From NCBI GenBank assembly GCA_944319915.1, contig CALUEY010000004.1, forward strand, positions 90,133-154,132: a DNA stretch of 64,000 nt. Reading direction: 5' to 3'. Shown in pieces: positions 33,791 to 41,572 of this stretch. The notes beneath the pieces are model-generated. The model searched no databases and was not told the origin of the DNA. It saw only the letters and a program-made list of their open reading frames with translations. Origin of the DNA: an uncultured Prevotella sp. Its GTDB lineage: Bacteria > Bacteroidota > Bacteroidia > Bacteroidales > Bacteroidaceae. How positions within the stretch are numbered: position 1 is the first letter of the stretch; each line of letters opens with the position of its first letter. Position numbers and translations under genes: made by a program.

Positions 33791-33864
33791 GGTGCGTTAG
33801 TTCAGTAGGTTAGAATGCCTGCCTGTCACGCAGGAGGTCACGAGTTCGAATCTCGTACGCACCG
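33791..33864 (+). tRNA. tRNA-Asp (GTC)
   Basis: A 74-nt cloverleaf: acceptor GGTGCGT/ACGCACC, anticodon stem CCTGC/GCAGG, loop CTGTCAC with anticodon GTC. Identical to the next copy. Confidence 0.97.
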
Positions 33865-33895
33865 CTTGTCAATAGTGAGCGATTTAGTGTTTTTT

Positions 33896-33969
33896 GGTGC
33901 GTTAGTTCAGTAGGTTAGAATGCCTGCCTGTCACGCAGGAGGTCACGAGTTCGAATCTCGTACGCACCG
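33896..33969 (+). tRNA. tRNA-Asp (GTC), second copy
   Basis: Identical to 33791-33864. It borders the AT-rich islet 34.1-36.4 kb, a position typical of integration sites. Confidence 0.97.
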
Positions 33970-34003
33970 CAAGGCTTCAGAGACAAAATGAAGCCAACGA
34001 GTG

Positions 34004-34050
34004 ACAAAGCCCACAAAATCAATGTTTTGTGGGCTTTGTTTTTTCTTTTT
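34004..34050 (+). terminator. terminator of the tRNA-Asp operon
   Basis: 15-bp perfect stem ACAAAGCCCACAAAA/TTTTGTGGGCTTTGT with 6-nt loop and following T-rich tract. Confidence 0.9.
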
Positions 34051-34106
34051 AGAGCCATCCCAAAGACAAACAAATACCGTGCTTATCAGCAGCTACCACA
34101 TTTCAT

Positions 34107-34649
34107 TCATGGAGCAATTCCATGAACATTCCCGAAACTCCCGTTTTTTAACAAACGGTCGTACAAAACAATACTCCCTGCCACAGACACATTGAGGCTG
34201 TATTCGCCAGGAATCTGCACCACGTCATCGCATTGTTTCAATGCCTCGGCAGACAATCCGTCACGTTCCGAACCTAACAAGTAAACCGCACGCTGCGGGT
34301 GCTGGTACGTTGTGAGCTGCACACTGCGGGTGTCAAGCTCTATGCCCACCAGCCTCGCTCCCTTGGGCAGGCACGCGCTGAAGTGCTCAAAGCTCTCAAA
34401 CTCAAACAGGGGAATGTGCTTCCAGCTTTTCAACGTGTCCGTGCGCACCGATTGGTAGCGTTGGCCTATTACAAACACGAAGTCGGCTTGCATGATGTGT
34501 GCCGAACGCCACAACGTGCCGATATTTTTAGCCGTGCGCGGATATTCGATGCCGATGCCAAAGAACCCACGCCCGCGCTGCGGAAGAATTACGTTTGGAT
34601 ACTGTTTCTTACATTTGCCATGTTGCATAATTGCGGATAGTTGTTCCAT
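34107..34649 (-). CDS. TrmH/SpoU-family RNA methyltransferase
   Basis: A 180-aa SPOUT methyltransferase. Motif 1 region IEYPRTAKNIGTLWRSAH, motif 2 YLLGSERDGLS and motif 3 VQIPGEYSLNVSVAGSIVLYD resemble the knotted SAM-binding core of TrmH/TrmL enzymes. It is short, with no extra substrate-binding domain. More AT-rich than the chromosome and in the islet; a 29-codon open frame ends 8 bp upstream. Target RNA unknown. Confidence 0.82.
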   Translation of the reverse strand: MEQLSAIMQHGKCKKQYPNVILPQRGRGFFGIGIEYPRTAKNIGTLWRSAHIMQADFVFVIGQRYQSVRTDTLKSWKHIPLFEFESFEHFSACLPKGARLVGIELDTRSVQLTTYQHPQRAVYLLGSERDGLSAEALKQCDDVVQIPGEYSLNVSVAGSIVLYDRLLKNGSFGNVHGIAP

Positions 34650-34657
34650 ATTATTTC

Positions 34658-34747
34658 CTATTTTGCTGTACTTTTTTGGTTCTTTTTTTCATCATATTCC
34701 GGCTTATCCTCATCCGGGCATCCTGACATTGTTTTTACTTGTATCAT
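34658..34747 (-). CDS. possible 29-aa peptide upstream of the SPOUT methyltransferase
   Basis: A short frame (MIQVKTMSGCPDEDKPEYDE then a basic tail) ends 8 bp before the methyltransferase start and follows a TACTTTTG -7 element at 34771-34778. The peptide is hydrophilic and lacks a signal. It may be a leader peptide or a true small protein; evidence is only spacing and composition. Confidence 0.3.
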   Translation of the reverse strand: MIQVKTMSGCPDEDKPEYDEKKNQKSTAK

Positions 34748-34816
34748 ACAGTTCTTCTGTTATTTTGCCACAAAAGTAGACATCCTGTATGCCAAAGCAC
34801 AGCACAAGGTGGAAAA

Positions 34817-35359
34817 TTATCCCAACCAACTGATAAATATAGTCCGCAACGATTCCGCCACCTGCTTATCAACCATATTGAATGCATCAATAATGCCCAA
34901 GTCCGGATGCTTTGCATTCAACTCCTTATTGTCGAAAACCAGCACATCTGGCGTACATTCTTTTATCACGCCCAAACTTTCATTCGCCAATACATTGCAT
35001 CTTGTACCTTCAAAATCAAAAGGTAATGTCACCGCGCAAACCAGGGATTTGCCTGCTAACTTGGCCAAACGAGCTGACAAAGACGCATAATACGACCCTG
35101 TACGTCCTCCCAAACAAGCAATTACGACCACTTTCCCCACATCAGCAGCCAGCAAGTGGTTAATGGCCACGTGCCGTTCCTGTTCAGTGCCTTGCAGCAG
35201 GACGGTTTCGCCCACGCCGGAATGATTGTTCAGATCGTCAGGCTCCGTATCGAGAAAGGCAAACTTCGCGCCTTCAAGTCCTTGCGACTGAATGCCATCG
35301 GCAATGTTACAAGCACCATTGCCGATGGCGATAATTAAAGGTTGCGGCATGTAGTTCAT
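34817..35359 (-). CDS. stand-alone FtsZ-like GTP-binding domain protein
   Basis: A 180-aa protein that parallels the FtsZ nucleotide domain element by element: T1-like GNGACN (13-18), an FtsZ-like FLDTEPDDL, tubulin-signature-like LGGRTGS (83-89; FtsZ GGGTGTG), TLPFDFEGTR (111-120; FtsZ T/RPFxFEG), DNKEL (143-147; FtsZ PNDKL) and a final AFNMVDKQV helix. It ends there, so the T7 loop with its catalytic acidic residue and the whole C-terminal domain are absent. It may bind GTP but should not hydrolyse it in a canonical filament. Its start overlaps the stop of the UDG-like gene by 4 bp (coupled). M4 is an alternative start. Confidence 0.75.
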   Translation of the reverse strand: MNYMPQPLIIAIGNGACNIADGIQSQGLEGAKFAFLDTEPDDLNNHSGVGETVLLQGTEQERHVAINHLLAADVGKVVVIACLGGRTGSYYASLSARLAKLAGKSLVCAVTLPFDFEGTRCNVLANESLGVIKECTPDVLVFDNKELNAKHPDLGIIDAFNMVDKQVAESLRTIFISWLG

Positions 35360-36093
35360 TCTTTCAAGAAATCAGGATGTTTTTTCAAGAATTCCCCATA
35401 GTGCCACATCACGCCGGCATAAAAATCGGCATGACTACACCGGGCGCTCGGATGAGGCGAATAAATCACCAACACATTCCTATCCTTGTCGTAATAAACA
35501 TTTTTGTCGATACATTCCAACTCCTCTTTCTTGTAAAGTGTGTTGAGGGCAAAATGGTATTGAGGGCCTCCGCAGCAAACGATGATGTTCGGTTCCAAGA
35601 TGGCTATTTCTTCCAGCAAAAAGTCTTTATACCGCTCAATATACATATCCATTTCAGCATCGCTTATCTCTGGTTTATCGCTCTCTTTCTTCTTGCTCTG
35701 CTTCTTAGCTTCCACGAAAGCAAACGGAACTTCATTGAAGCATTTCACTGCATCCTCCTCATCAATGGACCAATAATCGGTCACGTTATAAGTAAACCCG
35801 TAAAGCAGCAATGCAAGCCTCTTCAAAAACGTAGGACTGGCAGCCTTGTTGCGTTTTGCGTTAGGATCTTCATCCGGTAGAATCAACCAATTGCGCGTAT
35901 CGTCACCCCATCCATTTGGCTGTTCTTTCATCAAAAACATGACTTTTCTGGGCGATTGCTCCCACAACTCATTCACATCTGCATGCTGCTTATACATCAA
36001 TCCGTCTTTTGAAATCACATCATCGCCATTGGCCTTGCTTTTCGCTTCCCATTCCTTGAACAGTTCGTCCAATCTTTCATTGTAATTTTTCAT
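35356..36093 (-). CDS. uracil-DNA glycosylase superfamily-like protein
   Basis: A 245-aa cytoplasmic protein. The N-terminal motif VMFLMKEQPNGWGDD (51-65), a central IIVCCGGPQ and the C-terminal SPHPSARCSH (about 212-221) match the layout of UDG-superfamily proteins (motif 1, core strand and the HPS motif before the last helix). A Lys-rich insertion (AKKQSKKKESDKP) is present. Whether it excises a base is open. Middle gene of a three-gene operon: 38 bp after the FtsK-gamma-like gene and overlapping the FtsZ-like gene by ATGA. Confidence 0.75.
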   Translation of the reverse strand: MKNYNERLDELFKEWEAKSKANGDDVISKDGLMYKQHADVNELWEQSPRKVMFLMKEQPNGWGDDTRNWLILPDEDPNAKRNKAASPTFLKRLALLLYGFTYNVTDYWSIDEEDAVKCFNEVPFAFVEAKKQSKKKESDKPEISDAEMDMYIERYKDFLLEEIAILEPNIIVCCGGPQYHFALNTLYKKEELECIDKNVYYDKDRNVLVIYSPHPSARCSHADFYAGVMWHYGEFLKKHPDFLKE

Positions 36094-36131
36094 AAAACAG
36101 TCATTAAATTTTAAACATTATATCAACTATC

Positions 36132-36287
36132 TCATTCACTCTTTACCACGCCAGCCGCCTTCAGCTGGAACTGCAAGCGGCTCGCCCGAAAAAAGCCAAT
36201 TGCAAGCTTCCGCTGCAATTCAGTAGTTGTTACATCTTCCTGCCTTTTGGCATATCGAGAGGCTTCTTCAAACAATGCATCATACAT
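36132..36287 (-). CDS. 51-aa orphan FtsK-gamma-like winged-helix protein
   Basis: A 51-aa protein (MYDALFEEASRYAKRQ, then TTTELQRKLAIGFFRASRLQ, then FQLKAAGVV). This closely follows the DNA-reading gamma domain of FtsK, whose consensus is LQRxxxIGYNRAARLxxxLExxGIV, and almost the entire protein is that domain. No translocase motor is encoded. First gene of the operon with the UDG-like and FtsZ-like genes; consensus promoter at 36337-36367 and a palindrome in the leader. Likely DNA-binding, perhaps recognising specific sites or autoregulating. Confidence 0.75.
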   Translation of the reverse strand: MYDALFEEASRYAKRQEDVTTTELQRKLAIGFFRASRLQFQLKAAGVVKSE

Positions 36288-36314
36288 CGTTGTTTTAGGT
36301 TTTTGCTTTTACTA

Positions 36315-36330
36315 TCATGTATTCACATGA
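36315..36330. promoter_or_regulatory. palindrome TCATGT-ATTC-ACATGA, candidate operator
   Basis: Perfect 6-bp inverted repeat with 4-bp centre, 7-22 bp downstream of the -7 element of the islet operon and 28 bp before the FtsK-gamma-like start. It could be an operator or a leader hairpin. Confidence 0.5.
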
Positions 36331-36336
36331 CAGCTA

Positions 36337-36367
36337 CAAATTTAATATTCTCGATGAGTCCTGCAAA
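36337..36367 (-). promoter_or_regulatory. promoter of the FtsK-gamma/UDG/FtsZ-like operon
   Basis: On the minus strand: TTTG (36364-36367), 19-bp spacer, TAAATTTG (36337-36344), a full consensus match 50 bp before the start at 36287. Confidence 0.8.
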
Positions 36368-36432
36368 TATTTTGTACCTGGACTGAAAAAAACATACGCT
36401 GGACACCTCCGGCAAATGTCGGGCAGAGTCAA

Positions 36433-36715
36433 CTAGCAAGTGCAATATAACGGAAATTTTTTGAAAAACGCTTCGGTTGGGGTGAGAAAATTTAGTTTTT
36501 CCCTGGGTCTTGCGTTTATTTTCTTTCTTATCTTGTCAATCTTGCCGTTTGTGACAGTGCTTAGGTCCGTACCTTTCGGTATGTATTGCCTTACGAGCTT
36601 GTTCTCGTTTTCGATGGTGCCTTTTTGCCACGCGCAATACGAGTCGGCAAAGTAGACAGGCACGTCCAGCAACTTGGTTATCCTTTCATGCTCGGCAAAC
36701 TCGCACCACTTCTAT
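36433..36715 (-). pseudogene. IS30-family transposase remnant (C-terminal part)
   Basis: Minus-strand frame with CEFAEHERITK, VYFADSYCAWQKGTIENENK, RQYIPKGTDLS and ARPREKLNFLTPTEAF, which match the last third of IS30-type DDE transposases including the final Glu region (GTIEN). Everything upstream is missing and the DNGxEF motif is degraded. No terminal repeats are seen. It closes the AT-rich islet on its right. Confidence 0.82.
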
Positions 36716-36887
36716 CTTGACAGTGGTGCGCGTTCAAGCGGCAGTTCGGAGTGCCGCCGGGCAGGGTGGCGGTGGCTATGTGATTACATTAGAAGAAATA
36801 CGATGAAGAAGATTCTGACAAAATGGGTGTGCCCTATGTGATATGCAGTAACTATATAGCTTTCCGAAAAAGAACAGTCTGCTGCGT

Positions 36888-36997
36888 TGAACGGCACGTA
36901 ACGCGGCGCGAAACGGCACGTTTTGCACTCTGAAATGGCCCGTTTCGCGGTGCAAAACAGGTCGAATCGCCCGCCAAAACAGGCTGTTTTAGTTTGA
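36888..36997. repeat. 22-bp tandem repeat locus C (5 units)
   Basis: Exact 22-bp periods at 36888, 36910, 36932, 36954 and 36976; unit 2 has the core AAACGGCACGTTTTGCA found in loci A and B. It lies in the 718-bp gap 36716-37433, which otherwise holds only a weak TACTTTTG at 37273-37280 before the efflux operon. Confidence 0.9.
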
Positions 36998-37272
36998 AAT
37001 CAAATACCGTCGTGGTGGCTATTGATTGATAAAATGAGCGCGGTATGGCATCGCAATCATAACTAATATATGCCGGGTGGCTTACGGTTTTTAGCGTGCT
37101 TCCTCAATGAGCAAATGTGCAACAGGGGGCTGCCATGTTCCTATTTGGAACAATCTGAGGCAACAAGAAATTTGCGCCGGCCCTCATTTTTACAGCCTTT
37201 TTGTCCTATACTGTAGAATCTTTATTTATATTAAAAATGCCAAACTGTGCAGATGTTTTGATATTTTTATTG

Positions 37273-37280
37273 TACTTTTG
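37273..37280 (+). promoter_or_regulatory. -7 element upstream of the AcrAB-TolC type operon
   Basis: TACTTTTG, 154 bp before the adaptor start; -33 not clear. Confidence 0.45.
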
Positions 37281-37433
37281 TGAACAGTTTAATAACACTA
37301 TTTAAAAACTATCTCGTCTATGATTGGCTTGTTCTTTTAGCTGATGGCATTGGCATTCGCCTTTGCCACCAAAGGTGCAGGTTATGCATGGGGCGCAGAG
37401 AGTGGTAAGGAAGCGAAGTAAAATTGTTTATCG

Positions 37434-38516
37434 ATGAATAAGAAAATGAAGTGGGGGCTTGTTGCCTTTATTGTTTTAGCGTTGGTGTGCTGGGGCATAT
37501 ATTCGCAGATGCCCAAGCAAAATTCCGAACTGGCCCAGGCAGACAAGGTAGACTCAGGAGGAAAGGGAAAGAAGAAAGTGCTGAACGTAAACGGCCTGAA
37601 GGTGAAGAAAGGCGTCTTGTCAGACGAAATCATGGTTACAGGCACGTTGTTGCCCGATGAGGAGGTTGACCTGTCGTTTGAAACCTCGGGCCAGGTAGTG
37701 GAAATAATGTTCAAGGAGGGCGCCCACGTAAAGAGGGGCCAACTGCTGGCCCGCGTCAACGACAAGGTGCTCAAGGCGGAGCTGAGCAGGCTCACCTCGC
37801 AGCTCAAGCTGGCCAACGACCGCGTTTACCGCCAGCGCACCCTGCTACAGCACGACGCCGTGAGCCAGGAGGCTTACGAGCAGGTGAAGACCGAGCTTGC
37901 CACCCTCAAGGCCCAGATAGATGCCGTTGAGGCCCAGATAGAGCAGACCGAGCTGCGGGCGCCGTTCGACGGCGTGATAGGCTTGCGCCAGATAAGCGTT
38001 GGAGCTTACGCATCGCCCACCACGGTGGTTACCAAACTCACCCGCTATGTGCCGCTGAAGGTGGAGTTTGCGGTGCCTGAGCGCTACGCCAAGGACATCA
38101 AGCCGGGCGTGTCGCTCAACTTTTCGGTTGACGGCTTCTTGCAAACGTTCCCCGCAAAGGTTTATGCCAAGGAGGCCGTGATAGACATCAACACCCACAC
38201 GCTTACCGTAAGGGCCCTTTACGCCAACGCCAACGGCCTGCTCACCCCAGGCCGCTATGCCAGCGTGACCCTTAAGAAGCAGGAGATAAAGGACGCCATA
38301 GCCATACCCTCGGAGGCAGTGGTGCCGGAGATGGGCAAGGACAAGGTGTATCTCTACAAGTCGGGCAAGGCCCAGCCCGTGGAGCTTAAGCTCGGCTTGC
38401 GCACGGAAGACCGCGTGCAGGTGCTGGAGGGCTTGCACGTGGGCGACACGCTGATAACCTCGGGTACGTTGCAGCTGCGCACGGACTTGCCAGTGGTCCT
38501 TGACAGAGTTGACTAA
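37434..38516 (+). CDS. RND efflux membrane-fusion protein (AcrA/MexA-like)
   Basis: A 360-aa periplasmic adaptor anchored by an N-terminal helix (about 6-22, GLVAFIVLALVCWGIY). It has biotinyl-lipoyl halves (SGQVVEIMFKEGAHVKRGQL and RAPFDGVIGLRQISVGAYA), an alpha-hairpin with QRTLLQHDAVS and a membrane-proximal barrel. First of three coupled genes. Substrate likely drugs or bile-like compounds; not determinable. Confidence 0.88.
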   Translation: MNKKMKWGLVAFIVLALVCWGIYSQMPKQNSELAQADKVDSGGKGKKKVLNVNGLKVKKGVLSDEIMVTGTLLPDEEVDLSFETSGQVVEIMFKEGAHVKRGQLLARVNDKVLKAELSRLTSQLKLANDRVYRQRTLLQHDAVSQEAYEQVKTELATLKAQIDAVEAQIEQTELRAPFDGVIGLRQISVGAYASPTTVVTKLTRYVPLKVEFAVPERYAKDIKPGVSLNFSVDGFLQTFPAKVYAKEAVIDINTHTLTVRALYANANGLLTPGRYASVTLKKQEIKDAIAIPSEAVVPEMGKDKVYLYKSGKAQPVELKLGLRTEDRVQVLEGLHVGDTLITSGTLQLRTDLPVVLDRVD

Positions 38517-38536
38517 GTAAAATCGGTGTTGCACTT

Positions 38537-41500
38537 ATGAACATATCAGAGTTAAGCATACGCAGGCCGGTGCTTGCCACGGTGATGACGGTGATAATAC
38601 TGTTGTTTGGCATAATCGGCTATTTTTATCTCGGCGTGCGCGAATATCCGTCGGTAGACAATCCAATAATTTCCGTGCAGTGCTCTTACGCCGGCGCCAA
38701 CGCCGACGTGATTGAGAACCAGATAACCGAGCCGCTGGAGCAAAACATCAACGGCATACCGGGCATCAGGTCGCTTACCAGCGTAAGCCAGCAGGGCAGC
38801 AGCCGCATAACCGTGGAGTTCGACCTGTCGGTAGACCTTGAGACGGCTGCCAACGACGTGCGCGACAAGGTGTCGAGGGCGCAGCGTTACCTGCCGCGCG
38901 ACTGCGACCCGCCAACGGTGTCGAAGGCCGATGCCGACGCCTCGCCAATCCTGATGGTGGCCCTGCAGAGCGAGAAGCGCCCCTTGCTTGAGCTGAGCGA
39001 GATAGCCGACCTCACCGTGAAGGAGCAGCTGCAGACCATCCCCGACGTGAGCAGCGTGTCGATATGGGGCGAGAAGAAGTACTCCATGCGCCTGTGGCTC
39101 GACCCCATCAAGATGGCCGGCTACGGCATAACCCCCATGGACGTGAAGAACGCCGTTGACAACGAGAACGTGGAGCTGCCTTCGGGAAGCATCGAGGGCA
39201 ACACCATAGAGCTTGAGATACGCACCATGGGCCTGATGAACACCGCCAAGATGTTCGACGACCTCATCATTCGCCACGACGGCAACCAGATAGTGCGCTT
39301 CAGCGACATAGGCCGCGCCGAGCTGGGCGCTGCCGACATAAAGAGCTACATGAAGATGAACGGCGTGCCTATGGTAGGCGTGGTGGTCATCCCGCAGCCC
39401 GGCGCCAACCACATCGACATTGCCGATGCCGTCTATGAGCGCATGGAGAAGATGAAGAAAGACCTCCCCGACGATGTGCACTACACCTACGGCTTCGACA
39501 ACACCAAGTTCATCCGCGCCTCCATCAGCGAGGTGGAGAAGACCGTCTACGAGGCGTTTGTGCTCGTGATAGTCATCATCTTCCTCTTCCTGCGCGACTG
39601 GCGCGTAACCCTCATCCCTTGCATCGTCATCCCCGTCTCGCTCATAGGCTCGTTCTTCGTGATGTACCTCATGGGCTTCTCCATCAACGTGCTCACCATG
39701 CTGGCAGTGGTCTTGGCCGTGGGCCTTGTGGTCGACGACGCCATCGTGATGACCGAGAACATATACATAAGGATAGAGCGGGGCATGCCGCCTTTGCAGG
39801 CGGGCATCGAGGGGGCCAAGGAGATATTCTTCGCCGTTGTATCCACCACCATAACCCTCGTGGCCGTGTTCTTCCCCATAGTGTTCATGGAGGGCACCAC
39901 CGGGCGCCTCTTCAGGGAGTTCAGCATGGTCATCTCCGGCTCAATCATCATCTCGGCTTTCGCTGCCCTCACCTTCACCCCCATGCTTGCCACGAAGATG
40001 CTCAAGCAGCAAAAGCGCAAGAACGCTTTCTACCGCATGACCGAGCCTTTCTTCGAGGGCATGAACAACGGCTATTCGCGCTCGCTCGACTATGTGCTTC
40101 GCCACCGCGTGTGGGTCATCCCGCTGATGGTGGTGATGATTGGGCTGATCGTTGTCTTGTGTAACAAGATTCCCTCTGAGATGGCCCCACTCGAGGACCG
40201 CTCCATGATAACCATCAACACCCGGGGGGCCGACGGCGTTACATACGAGTACCTGCGCGACTATACCGAGGACATCAATCAGGTAATCGACTCGCTCGTG
40301 CCCGACGCGGAGGCAGTGGTGGCCCGAGTGTCTGACGGCAGCGGCAACATACAGATTATGCTCAAGGACATGGCCGAGCGCGACTATACGCAGATGGAGG
40401 TGGCCGAGAAGCTATCCAAGGTGGTGCAGACCAAGACCAAGGCGCGCGCCTTCGTGCAGCAGCAGTCGTCGTTCGGCGGGCGCAGGTCAAAGATGCCTAT
40501 CCAGTACGTGCTCCAGGCCACCAACATAGAGAAGCTCGAGAAGGTGCTGCCTAAGTTCATGGAGAAGGTGTATGAGAATCCCACGTTCCAGATGGCCGAC
40601 GTCGACCTTAAGTTCAGCAAGCCCGAGGCGAGGGTGCACATCAACCGCGACAAGGCCAACGTGATGGACGTAAGCACGCGCGACCTTGCCGAAACCCTGC
40701 AGTATGGGCTCAGCGGCCAGCGCATGGGGTATTTCTACATGAACGGCAAGCAGTACGAAATTCTGGGCGAAATCAACCGGCAGCAGCGCAACAAGCCTGC
40801 CGACCTGCGCTCCATCTACCTGCGCAGCAGCGATGGGCGGATGGTGCAGATGGACAACCTCATCGACATTGAGTACACCACCGCCCCCTCGAAGCTCTAC
40901 CGCTACAACCGCTTCGTTTCGGCCACGGTGTCGGCCGGACTCGCCGACGGCAAGACCATAGGCGAGGGCCTCGACGAGATGGACAAGATTGCGGCCGAGG
41001 TGCTCGACGACACCTTCCGCACGTCATTGGCAGGCGACTCTAAGGACTTCCGCGAAAGCGCATCCAGCCTCATGTTTGCCTTCGTCCTTGCGCTGGTGCT
41101 CATCTACCTTATCCTGGCTGCGCAGTTCGAGAGCTTCAAGGACCCCCTGGTCATCATGCTCACCGTGCCGCTCGCCATCACCGGGGCCTTGGTGTTCATG
41201 TACTTCGGCGACATCACGATGAACATCTTCAGCCAGATAGGCATCATCATGCTTATCGGCCTTGTGGCCAAGAACGGCATCCTCATCGTTGAGTTTGCCA
41301 ACCAGAAGCAGCACAGCGGCCTCGACAAGATGCAGGCCGTGCGCGAGGCTGCCCTGCAGCGCCTGCGCCCCATCCTCATGACCAGCGCCGCCACGGTGCT
41401 TGGCCTTGTGCCGCTGGCCTTTGCCACGGGCGAGGGGTGCAACCAGCGCATAGCCATGGGCGTGGCGGTGGTGGGCGGAATGCTCGTTTCCACCTTCCTC

Positions 41501-41572
41501 ACGATGTATGTCGTTCCCACTGTGTATAGTTACATATCGACTAACTTGAGTGCAAAAAAGAAGAAACAATGA
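38537..41572 (+). CDS. RND efflux pump, HAE-1/AcrB-like
   Basis: A 1011-aa inner-membrane pump. Typical start SIRRPVLATVMTVIILLFG, FKDPLVIMLTVPLAITGAL after TM7, double-Asp proton relay VVDDAIVMTENIYIRIE in TM4 (about 400), and GLVAKNGILIVEFAN in TM10. This is the HAE family signature rather than the metal (HME) type found at 7266. It begins 20 bp after the adaptor and ends overlapping the outer-membrane gene. Confidence 0.92.
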   Translation: MNISELSIRRPVLATVMTVIILLFGIIGYFYLGVREYPSVDNPIISVQCSYAGANADVIENQITEPLEQNINGIPGIRSLTSVSQQGSSRITVEFDLSVDLETAANDVRDKVSRAQRYLPRDCDPPTVSKADADASPILMVALQSEKRPLLELSEIADLTVKEQLQTIPDVSSVSIWGEKKYSMRLWLDPIKMAGYGITPMDVKNAVDNENVELPSGSIEGNTIELEIRTMGLMNTAKMFDDLIIRHDGNQIVRFSDIGRAELGAADIKSYMKMNGVPMVGVVVIPQPGANHIDIADAVYERMEKMKKDLPDDVHYTYGFDNTKFIRASISEVEKTVYEAFVLVIVIIFLFLRDWRVTLIPCIVIPVSLIGSFFVMYLMGFSINVLTMLAVVLAVGLVVDDAIVMTENIYIRIERGMPPLQAGIEGAKEIFFAVVSTTITLVAVFFPIVFMEGTTGRLFREFSMVISGSIIISAFAALTFTPMLATKMLKQQKRKNAFYRMTEPFFEGMNNGYSRSLDYVLRHRVWVIPLMVVMIGLIVVLCNKIPSEMAPLEDRSMITINTRGADGVTYEYLRDYTEDINQVIDSLVPDAEAVVARVSDGSGNIQIMLKDMAERDYTQMEVAEKLSKVVQTKTKARAFVQQQSSFGGRRSKMPIQYVLQATNIEKLEKVLPKFMEKVYENPTFQMADVDLKFSKPEARVHINRDKANVMDVSTRDLAETLQYGLSGQRMGYFYMNGKQYEILGEINRQQRNKPADLRSIYLRSSDGRMVQMDNLIDIEYTTAPSKLYRYNRFVSATVSAGLADGKTIGEGLDEMDKIAAEVLDDTFRTSLAGDSKDFRESASSLMFAFVLALVLIYLILAAQFESFKDPLVIMLTVPLAITGALVFMYFGDITMNIFSQIGIIMLIGLVAKNGILIVEFANQKQHSGLDKMQAVREAALQRLRPILMTSAATVLGLVPLAFATGEGCNQRIAMGVAVVGGMLVSTFLTMYVVPTVYSYISTNLSAKKKKQ

